DNA of 64,000 bases from Pseudomonas tensinigenes (lineage in GTDB: Bacteria; Pseudomonadota; Gammaproteobacteria; Pseudomonadales; Pseudomonadaceae): contig NZ_CP077089.1 of the NCBI RefSeq assembly GCF_014268445.2, forward strand, positions 5,727,001 to 5,791,000, in the 5' to 3' direction. A model generated the notes under the pieces. That model did not search any database and had not been told where the DNA came from. It was given only the letters and a program-made list of their open reading frames with translations. Position 1 is the stretch's first letter, and every line of letters begins with the position of its first letter. The translations under genes and the position numbers were made by a program. Of the stretch, positions 47,575 to 56,881 are shown in pieces.

Positions 47575-48515
47575 TGAACGACAAAATGGATACCAGCGCC
47601 CAGGAAGACCTAGGCGCGGATTTTAAAAAAGCCCTCGACGAGGGTTGGCTGCCGATCCGCGAAGTCGCGCGGCAGACCGGCGTCAACGCGATCACCCTGC
47701 GCGCGTGGGAACGCCGCTACGGGCTGGTCGTACCGCAACGCACGCCCAAGGGCCACCGGCTGTATTCGGCCGAACATGTTCAGCAAATTCTGACCATCCT
47801 CACCTGGCTTAACCGTGGTGTTGCTGTCAGTCAGGTCAAACCGCTCCTCGACGCACCGCAGGCGTTCAGCGAATCAGTGGAAAACGATTGGCAGCGCTTG
47901 CGCCAGACACTGCTGACGGCCGTTACGCAGCTCAATGAACGCAGCCTCGACGACAGCGTCAATCAGGCCATGGCGCTCTACCCGCCACGCACGCTGTGCG
48001 AGCAATTGCTGATGCCGTTGCTGGCGGAACTGGAGCAGCGTTGGCAGGGCCAGTTCGGCGCGCAGATGGAACGGGTGTTCTTTTATTCGTGGTTACGCAG
48101 CAAATTCGGCACACGCATCTACCATAACAATCGTCAGTTGCATGGCGCCCCGCTGCTGTTGATCAACCATTCCGACCTGCCACTGGAACCTCATCTGTGG
48201 CTGTGCGCGTGGCTGATCAGCAGCGCCGATTGTCCGGTGCAAGTGTTTGACTGGCCGCTGCCGGCCGCCGAACTGGCGCTGGCGGTCGAACATCTGCAAG
48301 CCCGTGGCGTACTGCTGTATTCCAGCAAAGCCATGAACCTTGCGCAGTTGCCCAAGCTACTGAACGGAGTCAGTTGTCCAAAAATGCTGGTCGGACCAAC
48401 GGTATGCATCCACCACGCCGAGTTGTCCGTAAGAACTTCCGAGATGGCTGATGTGTTCCTGGCGGAAGACGCGCTTCTTGCGCATCAGGAACTCGTTCAG
48501 CGTGGGCTGATTTAA
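47574..48515 (+). CDS. MerR-family regulator, class II LitR-like (no B12 motif)
   Basis: The 313-residue protein has an N-terminal MerR HTH (about 25-95, WLPIREVARQTGVNAITLRA, then GHRLYSAEHVQQILTI) and a C-terminal region of CarH/LitR type (PPRTLCEQLLMPLLAELEQR; HLQARGVLLYSS). The adenosylcobalamin motif DxHxxG of light-sensing CarH is missing, which is the mark of class II LitR. In P. putida such proteins (PplR) work with a separate short LOV photoreceptor, from memory; none is encoded in this window. It probably represses its own operon through the upstream TGTACA sites. Confidence 0.85.
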   Translation: MNDKMDTSAQEDLGADFKKALDEGWLPIREVARQTGVNAITLRAWERRYGLVVPQRTPKGHRLYSAEHVQQILTILTWLNRGVAVSQVKPLLDAPQAFSESVENDWQRLRQTLLTAVTQLNERSLDDSVNQAMALYPPRTLCEQLLMPLLAELEQRWQGQFGAQMERVFFYSWLRSKFGTRIYHNNRQLHGAPLLLINHSDLPLEPHLWLCAWLISSADCPVQVFDWPLPAAELALAVEHLQARGVLLYSSKAMNLAQLPKLLNGVSCPKMLVGPTVCIHHAELSVRTSEMADVFLAEDALLAHQELVQRGLI

Positions 48516-49981
48516 TGGACGCCGTGAGTGCCGACATGCAATTGATCTGGCTGCGCAGCGACCTGCGCCAACATGACAACACCGCTCTCGCAGCCGCCGC
48601 AGCGCGCGGCCCGACGGTCGCCGTGTACCTGTTGAGCCCGCAGCAGTGGCTGGAACATGACGATGCGCCGTGCAAGGTCGACTTCTGGTTGCGCAACCTG
48701 CGTGAGCTGAGCGCAAGCCTTGGCACACTCAACATCCCGTTACTGATTCGCACTGCAAGCCATTGGGATCAAGCTCCGGCGGAACTGCTCAAACTCTGCC
48801 GGCAACTGAAGATAGCGGCGGTTCACGTCAATGAAGAATATGGCGACCATGAAAGCCGTCGCGATGCAGCGGTGGCCGAAACACTGAAGGCCGAGGGCAT
48901 CACCTTTCACAGCTATCTCGACCAGTTGCTGTTCAAACCCGGCAGCGTACTGACCAAGACCGAGAGTTACTTCAAGGTGTTCAGCCAGTTCCGCAAAGTC
49001 TGTTATGAACGCCTGCATCGCTCGATGCCGGCGCTGGTTAAAGCCCCCGGCAAACAGGAAAAACTTGAGGTCAGCAGCGACCCGATTCCCGACTCCGTCA
49101 AAGGCTTCGCCACACCGAGCCAGACCCTGCGCGATCTATGGCCCGCCGGCGAAAAGGAAGCCCGACGCCGCCTCGACACCTTCACCGACGCGCAAATCGA
49201 CTACTACCAGAGCGAACGCGACTTCCCGGCCAAGCCTGGCACCAGTCAGCTTTCGGCGTATCTCGCTGCCGGTGTAATTTCGCCACGGCAATGCCTGCAC
49301 GCCGCCCTGCAAAGCAATCAGGGCGAATTCGAAAGCGGCAAGGTCGGTGCGGTCACCTGGATCAACGAGCTGCTGTGGCGTGAGTTCTACAAACACATTC
49401 TGGTCGGCTATCCCCGCGTTTCCCGCCATCGCGCTTTCCGCCCGGAAACCGAAGCGCTGGCCTGGCGTGATGCGCCGGACGATCTCGCCGCGTGGCAAGA
49501 GGCGCGCACCGGCCTGCCGATCATTGACGCGGCCATGCGCCAATTGCTCGAAACCGGCTGGATGCACAATCGCCTGCGCATGATCGTGGCGATGTTTCTG
49601 ACCAAAAACCTGCTGATCGACTGGCGTGAAGGCGAACGCTTTTTCATGCGCCACCTGATTGATGGCGATCTCGCGGCGAACAACGGTGGCTGGCAATGGA
49701 GTTCGTCGACGGGCACCGATTCGGCGCCGTACTTCCGCATTTTCAACCCGTTGAGCCAGTCGGAAAAGTTCGACAGCGAAGGCCTGTTCATCAAGCACTG
49801 GCTGCCGGAACTGGCCGACCTTAACAAAAAACAAGTGCATAACCCTGCCGACCTCGGTGGCTTGTTCGGCGCGGCGGACTATCCGTCACCGATCGTCAAC
49901 CTCAGCACCTCGCGTCAGCGCGCTTTGGCGGCCTTCAAGAACCTGCCTTCGCGGACGTCTTCAGGAGGCGACGATGAGTGA
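48515..49981 (+). CDS. phr: Deoxyribodipyrimidine photolyase (class I CPD)
   Basis: This 488-residue protein uses blue light and FADH- to split cyclobutane pyrimidine dimers. It has the antenna Rossmann domain (MQLIWLRSDLRQHDNTALAA) and the FAD domain (TSQLSAYLAAGVISPRQCLH; WINELLWREFYKHILVGYPR; MRQLLETGWMHNRLRMIVAM; DLAANNGGWQWSSSTGTDSAPYFRIFNP, each read in parts). ATG 48515 overlaps the merR stop; the internal ATG at 48536 gives the canonical N-terminus MQLIWLR and may be the true start. Confidence 0.95.
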   Translation: MDAVSADMQLIWLRSDLRQHDNTALAAAAARGPTVAVYLLSPQQWLEHDDAPCKVDFWLRNLRELSASLGTLNIPLLIRTASHWDQAPAELLKLCRQLKIAAVHVNEEYGDHESRRDAAVAETLKAEGITFHSYLDQLLFKPGSVLTKTESYFKVFSQFRKVCYERLHRSMPALVKAPGKQEKLEVSSDPIPDSVKGFATPSQTLRDLWPAGEKEARRRLDTFTDAQIDYYQSERDFPAKPGTSQLSAYLAAGVISPRQCLHAALQSNQGEFESGKVGAVTWINELLWREFYKHILVGYPRVSRHRAFRPETEALAWRDAPDDLAAWQEARTGLPIIDAAMRQLLETGWMHNRLRMIVAMFLTKNLLIDWREGERFFMRHLIDGDLAANNGGWQWSSSTGTDSAPYFRIFNPLSQSEKFDSEGLFIKHWLPELADLNKKQVHNPADLGGLFGAADYPSPIVNLSTSRQRALAAFKNLPSRTSSGGDDE

Positions 49982-50396
49982 ATTCCTGCGCCGCTTCGCC
50001 CGGCAATTTTCAGCGTTGAACAAAGACAACCTGCAAAGCCTGGGCGAGCTGTACAGCGATGACATTCACTTCACCGACCCGCTGCACGAGGTGCAGGGTC
50101 TGGCGCAGTTACGCGACTACTTCGGCGAGCTATACGCCAACGTCAGCGAACTGCGTTTCGATTTTCATGGTTTCGACCAGATCGGCGACTGTGAGGGTTA
50201 CCTGCGCTGGGTCATGAGTTATCGCCATCCGCGCCTGGCGGGTGGCCGCTTGATACGCGTCAGCGGCTGCTCGCATTTGCTGTGGCACGACAAGGTTTAT
50301 CGCCATCGGGATTATTTCGATGCCGGGGCGCTGCTGTATGAACACTTGCCAGTATTGGGCCGGGTCATTGCCTGGCTGAAAAGGAGAATGGGATGA
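49974..50396 (+). CDS. NTF2/SnoaL-like protein
   Basis: This 140-residue protein with the NTF2-like fold (YSDDIHFTDPLHEVQGLAQL; LLWHDKVYRHRDYFDAGALL) has an unassigned role. Many SnoaL-fold proteins bind or convert small hydrophobic molecules. AGGAGG before ATG gives the strongest ribosome site in the operon; the gene overlaps phr by 8 bases and the SDR by ATGA. Confidence 0.85.
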   Translation: MSEFLRRFARQFSALNKDNLQSLGELYSDDIHFTDPLHEVQGLAQLRDYFGELYANVSELRFDFHGFDQIGDCEGYLRWVMSYRHPRLAGGRLIRVSGCSHLLWHDKVYRHRDYFDAGALLYEHLPVLGRVIAWLKRRMG

Positions 50397-51175
50397 GTCG
50401 TACACCTCCACGGCGTTATTGGTTGACCGGGGCCAGCAGTGGCATCGGCGCGGCGCTGGCTGAAGAGATCCTGAAAACCGGTGCGCACCTGGCGGTCAGT
50501 TCCCGTCAGATTGCCCCGCTCAAAGTCTTGTCACAACGCTATCCAGGGCAGGTTTTGGTAGTGCCGGGTGACCTGACCAACAGCCAGACGGTGCGCGAAA
50601 TCGGTGAGCAGATCGCCGCGGACTGGGGTTCGCTGGACTCGGTGATTCTCAACGCCGGCACCTGCGAATACGTCGATGCCAAACAGTTCGACTCATCGAT
50701 CGTCGAGCATGTGGTGCGCACCAATCTGCTCGCCAGCAGTTATTGCATCGAAGCCGCGCTGCCGCTGCTGCGCAAAGGCACCGCGCCGCATCTGATCGGC
50801 GTGGCCAGTTCGGTGACCTACTTGCCACTGCCACGGGCCGAAGCCTACGGCGCCTCAAAGGCCGGACTGCGTTATCTGTTCGAATCGCTGCGCATCGATC
50901 TGGCCGACGAAGGCATTGAAGTCACCGTGGTCAGCCCCGGTTTCGTCGAAACTCCGCTGACCGCGAAAAACGACTTCCCGATGCCTTTGAGCTGGCCTGT
51001 GGATAAAGCCGCGCGGCACATCTTCGCCAAGCTCAAGGACCGGCCGCTGGAGATCGCCTTTCCGGCGCTGTTCATGGCCGCGTTGTGGCCGCTGTCGAAA
51101 CTGCCGGCACGTGTGCAACTGGCGATCGGCAAGCGCATGGTGCGCAAGTCGCCTCCGCTGACGGATCCGACATGA
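50393..51175 (+). CDS. Short-chain dehydrogenase/reductase
   Basis: This 260-residue SDR has cofactor motif TGASSGIG (12-19), NAG (LNAGTCE), catalytic Ser in ASSVTY and YGASK. A hydrophobic C-terminal tail (FPALFMAALWPLSKLPARV) suggests membrane association. The gene overlaps its neighbours by four bases on each side. The context (FAD oxidase, DUF1365, methyltransferase) points to lipid modification. Confidence 0.88.
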   Translation: MSRTPPRRYWLTGASSGIGAALAEEILKTGAHLAVSSRQIAPLKVLSQRYPGQVLVVPGDLTNSQTVREIGEQIAADWGSLDSVILNAGTCEYVDAKQFDSSIVEHVVRTNLLASSYCIEAALPLLRKGTAPHLIGVASSVTYLPLPRAEAYGASKAGLRYLFESLRIDLADEGIEVTVVSPGFVETPLTAKNDFPMPLSWPVDKAARHIFAKLKDRPLEIAFPALFMAALWPLSKLPARVQLAIGKRMVRKSPPLTDPT

Positions 51176-52419
51176 AAATCGCCATCGTCGGCAGCGGGAT
51201 CGCCGGGCTGACCTGCGCCTACCTGCTCAATCGCCGCCATGAAGTCACGGTGTTCGAGGCTGGCGACTGGGTTGGTGGCCACACGCACACGGTGCCGGTG
51301 ACCGTCGATGGCCGCCAATATGCGGTGGACACCGGTTTCATCGTGTTCAACGACTGGACCTACCCGAATTTCATCCGCCTGCTCGGGCAGCTCGGCGTGG
51401 CGTTCAAGCCGACCGAAATGAGTTTCTCGGTGACCGACCCGGACACCGGCCTGGAATACAACGGCAACAACCTCAACAGCCTCTTCGCCCAGCGCAGCAA
51501 TTTGTTGTCGCCGGGGTTCTGGGGCATGTTGCGCGACATTCTGCGCTTCAACAAAGAAGCCCAGCGCGACCTGGTTGAACTGCGCATCGCCGCTGACACA
51601 ACCCTTGACGAGTACCTCAAGGCTGGCGGTTACGGCGAACGGTTCATCCTGCATTACATCGTGCCGATGGGCTCGGCGATCTGGTCGATGCCGATGGCGG
51701 AAATGCTCAATTTCCCGCTGCAGTTTTTCGTACGTTTTTTCAAGAACCATGGACTGTTGTCGGTCAGTGATCGGCCGCAATGGCAAGTCATCGAAGGCGG
51801 CTCCAGCGCTTACATCGCGCCGCTGACGGCCGCGTTCAAGGAAAGGATTCGTCTCAATTGCCCGGTAGCCCGGGTTGATCGTGACGTGCATGGCGTAGTT
51901 ATCCACAGCCCGGCAGGCCTCGAACACTTCGATCAGGTGGTGTTCGCCTGTCACAGTGATCAAGCGTTGAAACTGCTGGCGGTCCCAAGCGAAGCCGAAC
52001 GCGCGATCCTCGGCGCCCTGCCCTACGCCGACAACGAAGTGGTGCTGCACACCGACACGCGCTTGTTGCCGACACGCAAACTCGCCTGGGCGAGCTGGAA
52101 CTATCGGCTCTGCGGCGCCGGCCACACCCACGCCGCCGTCACCTACGACATGAACATTCTGCAGGGCATTCAGAGCGACACCACGTTCTGCGTCAGCCTC
52201 AATCAGAGTGCCGGCATCAGCCCGGACAAAGTGCTCGCCCGTTACACCTACGCCCACCCGCAATTCAGCCTCGCGGCGGTGGCAGCACAAAATCGCTGGA
52301 GTGAACTGGATGGCGCGCAGCACACGCATTATTGCGGCGCCTATTGGGCCAACGGTTTCCATGAGGACGGTGTCGTCAGCGCCTTGCGCGTGGCCGCCGC
52401 GTTCGGGGAGACCTTATGA
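51172..52419 (+). CDS. FAD-dependent amine-oxidase-like oxidoreductase
   Basis: The 415-residue flavoprotein has N-terminal IAIVGSGIAGLTCAYLLN and FEAGDWVGGHTHT, then VDTGFIVFNDWTYPNFIRLL, and C-terminal GAYWANGFHEDGVVSALRVA (FAD contact). This subgroup nearly always occurs with DUF1365 and CFA-like genes in bacteria and is thought to oxidise or desaturate lipid acyl chains; that role is inference. The start overlaps the SDR stop. Confidence 0.88.
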   Translation: MKIAIVGSGIAGLTCAYLLNRRHEVTVFEAGDWVGGHTHTVPVTVDGRQYAVDTGFIVFNDWTYPNFIRLLGQLGVAFKPTEMSFSVTDPDTGLEYNGNNLNSLFAQRSNLLSPGFWGMLRDILRFNKEAQRDLVELRIAADTTLDEYLKAGGYGERFILHYIVPMGSAIWSMPMAEMLNFPLQFFVRFFKNHGLLSVSDRPQWQVIEGGSSAYIAPLTAAFKERIRLNCPVARVDRDVHGVVIHSPAGLEHFDQVVFACHSDQALKLLAVPSEAERAILGALPYADNEVVLHTDTRLLPTRKLAWASWNYRLCGAGHTHAAVTYDMNILQGIQSDTTFCVSLNQSAGISPDKVLARYTYAHPQFSLAAVAAQNRWSELDGAQHTHYCGAYWANGFHEDGVVSALRVAAAFGETL

Positions 52420-53231
52420 ACAGCGCCCTGTACAGCGGCTGGATCGGCCATCGGCGCTTCTCGCCGCGCCGCCATGAGTTCCGCTATCGGATCGGTTTGC
52501 TCTACCTCGACCTCAGCGAGCAGGACGCCGTGCTTGCACTGTCGCCGCTGGCCGGGCGCAGTCGCTTTGCGCCGTTTTCATTTCGCGAGACCGACTACCT
52601 GAAGACCTTCACCGGCCGTGGCATACGCCTGATCGATGCCGTGCGTCAGCAGGTCGGCATCGCCATCGGCCATGAACCGCAAGGCTCGATCTGCCTGCTG
52701 ACCCAGGCGCGTAGCTGGGGGTTGTCGTTCAACCCGGTGAGTTTCTTTTATTGCCATGAAGCCGACGGGCAACTGGCGGCGATTGTCTGCGAAGTCACCA
52801 ACACGCCATGGCGCGAGCGTTATCACTATGTGCTTCCAGCGCGCACGCCCGTCGACCTGCGGGACTTTCACCAGCACTTCGCCGTGGCCAAGGCCTTTCA
52901 CGTTTCGCCGTTTTTGCCGCGCGATCTCGAATACCGCATGAGCTTCAGCCCCGCCGCGCAAACCCTCGGCGTGCACATGGCCGACTGGCAGGGCGAGCAC
53001 AAGCTGTTCGACGCGACGCTCAATCTGCAACGCGAAAGCCTCGATCGCCACAGCTTGCACCGTTACTTGCGCCGCTTTCCGTGGATGACCGCGAAAACCG
53101 CCTTGGCGATTTATTGGCAGGCGCTGCGACTGCTGCTTAAACGCGCACCGATCTTTGCTCATCAGACTGCCGACGGCAGCTTTCAAACCGCCACTGTGCC
53201 TCCCAAGGAGCACCGCCATGAAATCCTCTAG
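52416..53231 (+). CDS. DUF1365 family protein
   Basis: This 271-residue protein has the family's landmarks: YSGWIGHRRFSPRRHEFRYR, LLTQARSWGLSFNPVSFFYC, VCEVTNTPWRERYHYVLP and FHVSPFLPRDLEYRMSFSPA. Biochemical role unknown. It is consistently placed between an FAD oxidase and a CFA-like methyltransferase, as here, and overlaps both genes. Confidence 0.9.
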   Translation: MNSALYSGWIGHRRFSPRRHEFRYRIGLLYLDLSEQDAVLALSPLAGRSRFAPFSFRETDYLKTFTGRGIRLIDAVRQQVGIAIGHEPQGSICLLTQARSWGLSFNPVSFFYCHEADGQLAAIVCEVTNTPWRERYHYVLPARTPVDLRDFHQHFAVAKAFHVSPFLPRDLEYRMSFSPAAQTLGVHMADWQGEHKLFDATLNLQRESLDRHSLHRYLRRFPWMTAKTALAIYWQALRLLLKRAPIFAHQTADGSFQTATVPPKEHRHEIL

Positions 53232-54483
53232 TCTGTCGGTCAGCCGGCTCAGCACCAACGGTCTGACCGGGTCGTTGCTGCGCCGTGGTGTGTTGCGCCA
53301 ACTGGCGCAGCTCAAACACGGACAATTGCTGGTGGTCGAGGATGGCGAACGGCTGATGTTCGGTGCGCCGGGCAGTGCCTTGCTCGGGGAAATCCACGTG
53401 CTCGACTCGGCGGTCTGGGGCATGGTTGCCGGTAATGGTTCGATTGGTGCCGGTGAGGCGTTTATCCACGGCTATTGGAGTTCACCGGATCTGACGGCGG
53501 TGGTACGCGTGTTCGTCAGCAATCTCGACGTGCTCGATGCCATGGAGGGCGGCCTGGCACGTCTCGGCCGGCCGTTGGTGCAAGGTCTGCACTGGCTCAA
53601 TCGCAATACGCGCAAGGGTTCGCAGAAAAATATCGCCGCGCACTACGACCTTGGCAACGATCTGTTCGAACAGTTTCTCGACCCGACCATGATGTATTCG
53701 GCGGCGCAGTTCCTTACGCCCGAAGACAGCCTGGAGCAGGCTCAGTTGAATAAGCTGGAGCGCATCTGCCAGAAACTCGCGCTCAAACCCGGCGACCATT
53801 TGCTCGAGATCGGCACCGGTTGGGGCAGCATGGCGCTCTACGCCGCACAAAATTACGGTTGCCGCGTCACCACCACGACCCTCTCGAAAGAGCAGTACGC
53901 GTTTACCGCGCAGCGCATTGAACAACTCGGTTTGCAAGATCAGGTCACGCTGTTGCTCAAGGACTACCGCGACCTCACCGGCGAATACGACAAACTGGTG
54001 TCGATCGAGATGATCGAAGCGGTCGGTCACCGCTTCCTGCCGACTTACTTCAAACAGTGCGCGCATTTGCTCAAAAGCAACGGCCTGATGCTGATCCAGG
54101 CAATCACCATCCGCGAACAGCGCTACGAACAGGCCAAGCGCGGCGTCGACTTTATCCAGCGTTACATCTTCCCCGGCGGCGCCCTGCCCTGCGTGCAGAA
54201 AATGCTCGAAGTGGTCGGCCGCGACACCGACATGAACCTGCTGCACATGGAAGATTTCGGCCTGCATTACGCAAAAACCCTGCGCCTGTGGCATGAGAAC
54301 TTCCGCCGCGCCCATGGCCGTCTCACCGAACTGGGCTATGACGATTATTTCCTGCGGCTGTGGGAGTTTTACCTGTGTTACTGCGAGGGCGGTTTCCTCG
54401 AACGCACCATCGGCACCGCGCAACTGTTGCTGGCCAAACCGGCCGCGATGACTGCGCCGCTGCTCGGACGCTTCGATGCTTGA
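53218..54483 (+). CDS. CFA-synthase-like SAM methyltransferase with altered active site
   Basis: The 421-residue protein has an N-terminal lipid-binding part and a C-terminal SAM domain with LEIGTGWGSMALYAA (196-210). In E. coli CFA synthase the bicarbonate base is held by Cys139, Glu239 and His266. The aligned positions here are Ala162 (YSAAQF), Glu267 (EMIEAVG) and Gln294 (LIQAIT), so two are changed. It may methylate unsaturated acyl chains without closing a cyclopropane ring, like methyltransferases of furan or 10-methyl fatty-acid routes. AAGGAG before ATG 53218; it overlaps DUF1365 by 14 bases. Confidence 0.85.
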   Translation: MKSSSLSVSRLSTNGLTGSLLRRGVLRQLAQLKHGQLLVVEDGERLMFGAPGSALLGEIHVLDSAVWGMVAGNGSIGAGEAFIHGYWSSPDLTAVVRVFVSNLDVLDAMEGGLARLGRPLVQGLHWLNRNTRKGSQKNIAAHYDLGNDLFEQFLDPTMMYSAAQFLTPEDSLEQAQLNKLERICQKLALKPGDHLLEIGTGWGSMALYAAQNYGCRVTTTTLSKEQYAFTAQRIEQLGLQDQVTLLLKDYRDLTGEYDKLVSIEMIEAVGHRFLPTYFKQCAHLLKSNGLMLIQAITIREQRYEQAKRGVDFIQRYIFPGGALPCVQKMLEVVGRDTDMNLLHMEDFGLHYAKTLRLWHENFRRAHGRLTELGYDDYFLRLWEFYLCYCEGGFLERTIGTAQLLLAKPAAMTAPLLGRFDA

Positions 54484-54967
54484 GCGTGTCGCCAATGCCG
54501 TATTGTTCCAGATCGGCTGGCTGATCTGCGTGCTCGGCGGCAACAGTTTGTGGCTGCTGGTGGCGCTGGCGGTGCTGGTCATCCATCTGTGCTGGATCAG
54601 CAGTTGGGCGGCCGAGGGTCGTCTGATGTTGAGCGTGGTGATTGTCGGCACGGCGGTGGACAGCGTTTTGCGCGCTTTGGGCGTATTCGAATTTCAGGAC
54701 TTGTCGCCGCTGATTCCACTGTGGCTGATGCTGTTGTGGGCGCTGCTCGCGACCACTTTGCGCCACTGCCTGGCATGGAGCGCCCGGCCGTGGTGGCTGG
54801 CGAGTTCACTGGGTGCCGTCGGCGGCGCATTGTCTTACTACGCCGGCGGGCGGCTGGCAGGCGTGCAATTTCCCTACGGCGAGTTGCCCACCCTGATCGG
54901 CATCGGCCTGCTCTGGGCGCTGCTGTTTCCGCTGTTGCATGTGATGGCCCGGCGATTAAGCCACTGA
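54476..54967 (+). CDS. DUF2878 membrane protein
   Basis: This 163-residue protein has about five hydrophobic segments (FQIGWLICVLGGNSLWLLVA; LMLSVVIVGTAVDSVL; LWLMLLWALLATTL; GIGLLWALLFPLLHVMA). It fits DUF2878, of unknown function, commonly last in operons with CFA-like genes. It overlaps the methyltransferase gene by 8 bases and ends the nine-gene unit. Confidence 0.85.
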   Translation: MLERVANAVLFQIGWLICVLGGNSLWLLVALAVLVIHLCWISSWAAEGRLMLSVVIVGTAVDSVLRALGVFEFQDLSPLIPLWLMLLWALLATTLRHCLAWSARPWWLASSLGAVGGALSYYAGGRLAGVQFPYGELPTLIGIGLLWALLFPLLHVMARRLSH

Positions 54968-55020
54968 GCGTCCGTCAGAGCTTTCACACGCATGTCGACC
55001 ACTGCCTTACACTGCCGGCC

Positions 55021-55326
55021 ATGAAGACCATTCCCCACCAACAAATCACTGAACCGGCAGTCACCTGCTCGACCTGCGCGGCGTGCTGTTGCCAGCTCGA
55101 AGTGATGCTGATCACCGACACTGGCGTGCCTGATCGCTTTATCGATACCGATGAGTGGGGCGGCGAAGTCATGCTGCGTCTGGACGACGGCTGGTGTGCA
55201 GCGCTGGATCGCGACAGCATGATGTGCACGATCTATGAGAAACGCCCGCTGATCTGCCGCGAGTTCGAAATGGGCGCGCCGGAGTGCATTGAAGAGCGCA
55301 AAGGCATCACGACTGCCTACCGCTGA
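55021..55326 (+). CDS. YkgJ-family cysteine-cluster protein
   Basis: This 101-residue protein has CSTCAACCCQ near residues 16-25, then later CAALDRDSMMC and RPLICREFEMG, the zinc or iron-sulfur cluster pattern of the YkgJ family. Function unknown. It starts 53 bases after DUF2878, without overlap, so it may have its own signals. Confidence 0.82.
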   Translation: MKTIPHQQITEPAVTCSTCAACCCQLEVMLITDTGVPDRFIDTDEWGGEVMLRLDDGWCAALDRDSMMCTIYEKRPLICREFEMGAPECIEERKGITTAYR

Positions 55327-55349
55327 TTTTTGAGTTCACTGAAAACAAC

Positions 55350-55443
55350 TGTGGGAGCGAGCCTGCTCGCGAAAGCGCTCTTTCATTCAACATCTTCGTT
55401 GAATATGAAATAGCTTTCGCGAGCAGGCTCGCTCCCACAGGGG
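55350..55443. repeat. REP-type hairpin pair, GCGAGCAGGCTCGC family
   Basis: Inverted units around CATTCAACATCTTCGTTGAA, between convergent ykgJ-type and pagL genes. Confidence 0.9.
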
Positions 55444-55458
55444 TCAAGCGTTTAGCAG

Positions 55459-55977
55459 TTACAGCGGCAGTGTGTAATGCAGCGAGTAACTTTCTACACC
55501 GTCGTTGTCACTGGCAAGACCAGCGTTGGAATAGTGCGTCGCACGAATTCCGACTTCATGCCCGCCATTGAAACGCAGACCAAAACCGAGGCGGTCTTCA
55601 AACTGGAAAGAGCCGCCGAGATTGTTGGATTCGTACTTGGTGTTAGAGAAGGCCGCCACGCCGATCCCCGCTTCGATGTACGGTTTGACCGACTGACCGG
55701 CAAACTCGTAAACAAATACCGGCGAGAACGACAGGCTGTTGTTACTGGATGTCTTGTCACCTTCCCAATAGGTATAAGCACCGCTCCAGTAACCGGTCAG
55801 GCGACCGACATCACTCTGCAGCCAGCTCTTGTCCCAATCGAAATTCATGCCCAGGCGGTACGTCATGGTCGAATCGCTGGTGGCCCCCACCGCAAACTCA
55901 ACACCTGCCGCTTGTGCAGTAAAACTTTGCCCCATCAGTGCGGCCGCAATCGCGGCCAAGCAGAATAGTCGCTTCAC
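55459..55977 (-). CDS. pagL: Lipid A 3-O-deacylase PagL
   Basis: This 172-residue outer-membrane enzyme removes the 3-position acyl chain from lipid A. It has a signal peptide (cleavage near residue 23, AQAAG) and an eight-strand-barrel pattern. The catalytic triad is readable: His148 and Ser150 in THYSNAGL, Glu162 in DGVESYS. The gene lies next to murI as in P. aeruginosa (from memory). Confidence 0.9.
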   Translation of the reverse strand: MKRLFCLAAIAAALMGQSFTAQAAGVEFAVGATSDSTMTYRLGMNFDWDKSWLQSDVGRLTGYWSGAYTYWEGDKTSSNNSLSFSPVFVYEFAGQSVKPYIEAGIGVAAFSNTKYESNNLGGSFQFEDRLGFGLRFNGGHEVGIRATHYSNAGLASDNDGVESYSLHYTLPL

Positions 55978-56089
55978 GTTGAAACTTCCTTTACCGGAAC
56001 GATCGTTTGGTTTTCTCGATAACTCTTCGCTATAGAAGCTGGCGCCTGCTTAGAAGTTCAGCTGATTTTTTAGTTATTTCACAATTTTT

Positions 56090-56881
56090 TTACAAGTCGA
56101 AGTTTTGCACTTCACCAGCGTTTTGTCCGAGCAGTGGCAGGATGTTTTTAAAGTACTCAGGATCGGCGCTGGTCCAGAATCTGACCGGTTGGTTCGGGCC
56201 GGCAGCGAGCAAATCGCGCTCAGCCAAAAGCCGCTGAAGTTGCCGCGCTACAGCAGCACCGGTATCGATCAGACTGATGTCCGCAGGGATCATCAACTTG
56301 AGCATCGGCTTGAGAAAGGGATAGTGAGTGCAACCCAGAATGATCGTGTCGCAACCGCTGGCCAACAGTGGCTCGACATAACCTTGCAGCAACTGGCGCA
56401 ACTCGGCGCTGTGCAGATCGCCGCTTTCAATCAGCTCGACCAGACCGGGGCATGGCTGGGTGATCACGCGTACATCGGTGGCAAAGCGATCAAGCAGTGC
56501 TGCGAACTTGGCGCTCTGCAATGTGCCGGTGGTGGCGAGCACGCCGACCACCCCACTGCGGGTCGCGGCGGCGGCAGGTTTGACCGCAGGCTCCATACCG
56601 ACAAGCGGCCAGTCGGGAAAATCACGGCGTAGATCGGCGACACCCGAGACCGTCGCGGTATTGCACGCGATGACCAAGGCCTTGGCGCCTTGCTCACGGA
56701 AAAACCCGGCCATCACACTGCAGCGCTGACGGATGAACTCCGGGGTTTTCTCTCCGTAGGGAATGTGCCCGCAATCGGCGACATAGAGCAGTGATTCATT
56801 GGGTAGCAAACGCTGGATTTCCGCCAGCACCGACAAGCCGCCGACACCGGAGTCGAACACGCCGATCGGCGCTTCACGCAT
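56090..56881 (-). CDS. murI: Glutamate racemase
   Basis: The 263-residue enzyme makes D-glutamate for peptidoglycan. It has [15 protein letters not shown], first catalytic Cys73 (ACNTATVSG) and second Cys184 (LGCTHYPF). The start at 56881 (MREAPIGVF) fits the family; the frame extends to 56953 inside moeB. It overlaps moeB by 8 bases, last gene of the hemA-prfA-prmC-moeB-murI unit. Confidence 0.94.
   Translation of the reverse strand: MREAPIGVFDSGVGGLSVLAEIQRLLPNESLLYVADCGHIPYGEKTPEFIRQRCSVMAGFFREQGAKALVIACNTATVSGVADLRRDFPDWPLVGMEPAVKPAAAATRSGVVGVLATTGTLQSAKFAALLDRFATDVRVITQPCPGLVELIESGDLHSAELRQLLQGYVEPLLASGCDTIILGCTHYPFLKPMLKLMIPADISLIDTGAAVARQLQRLLAERDLLAAGPNQPVRFWTSADPEYFKNILPLLGQNAGEVQNFDL

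Noticed and set aside
48515..49981. Cryptochrome rather than photolyase
   Set aside because: Length, N-terminus and the NNGGWQW region fit class I CPD photolyase; no C-terminal extension.
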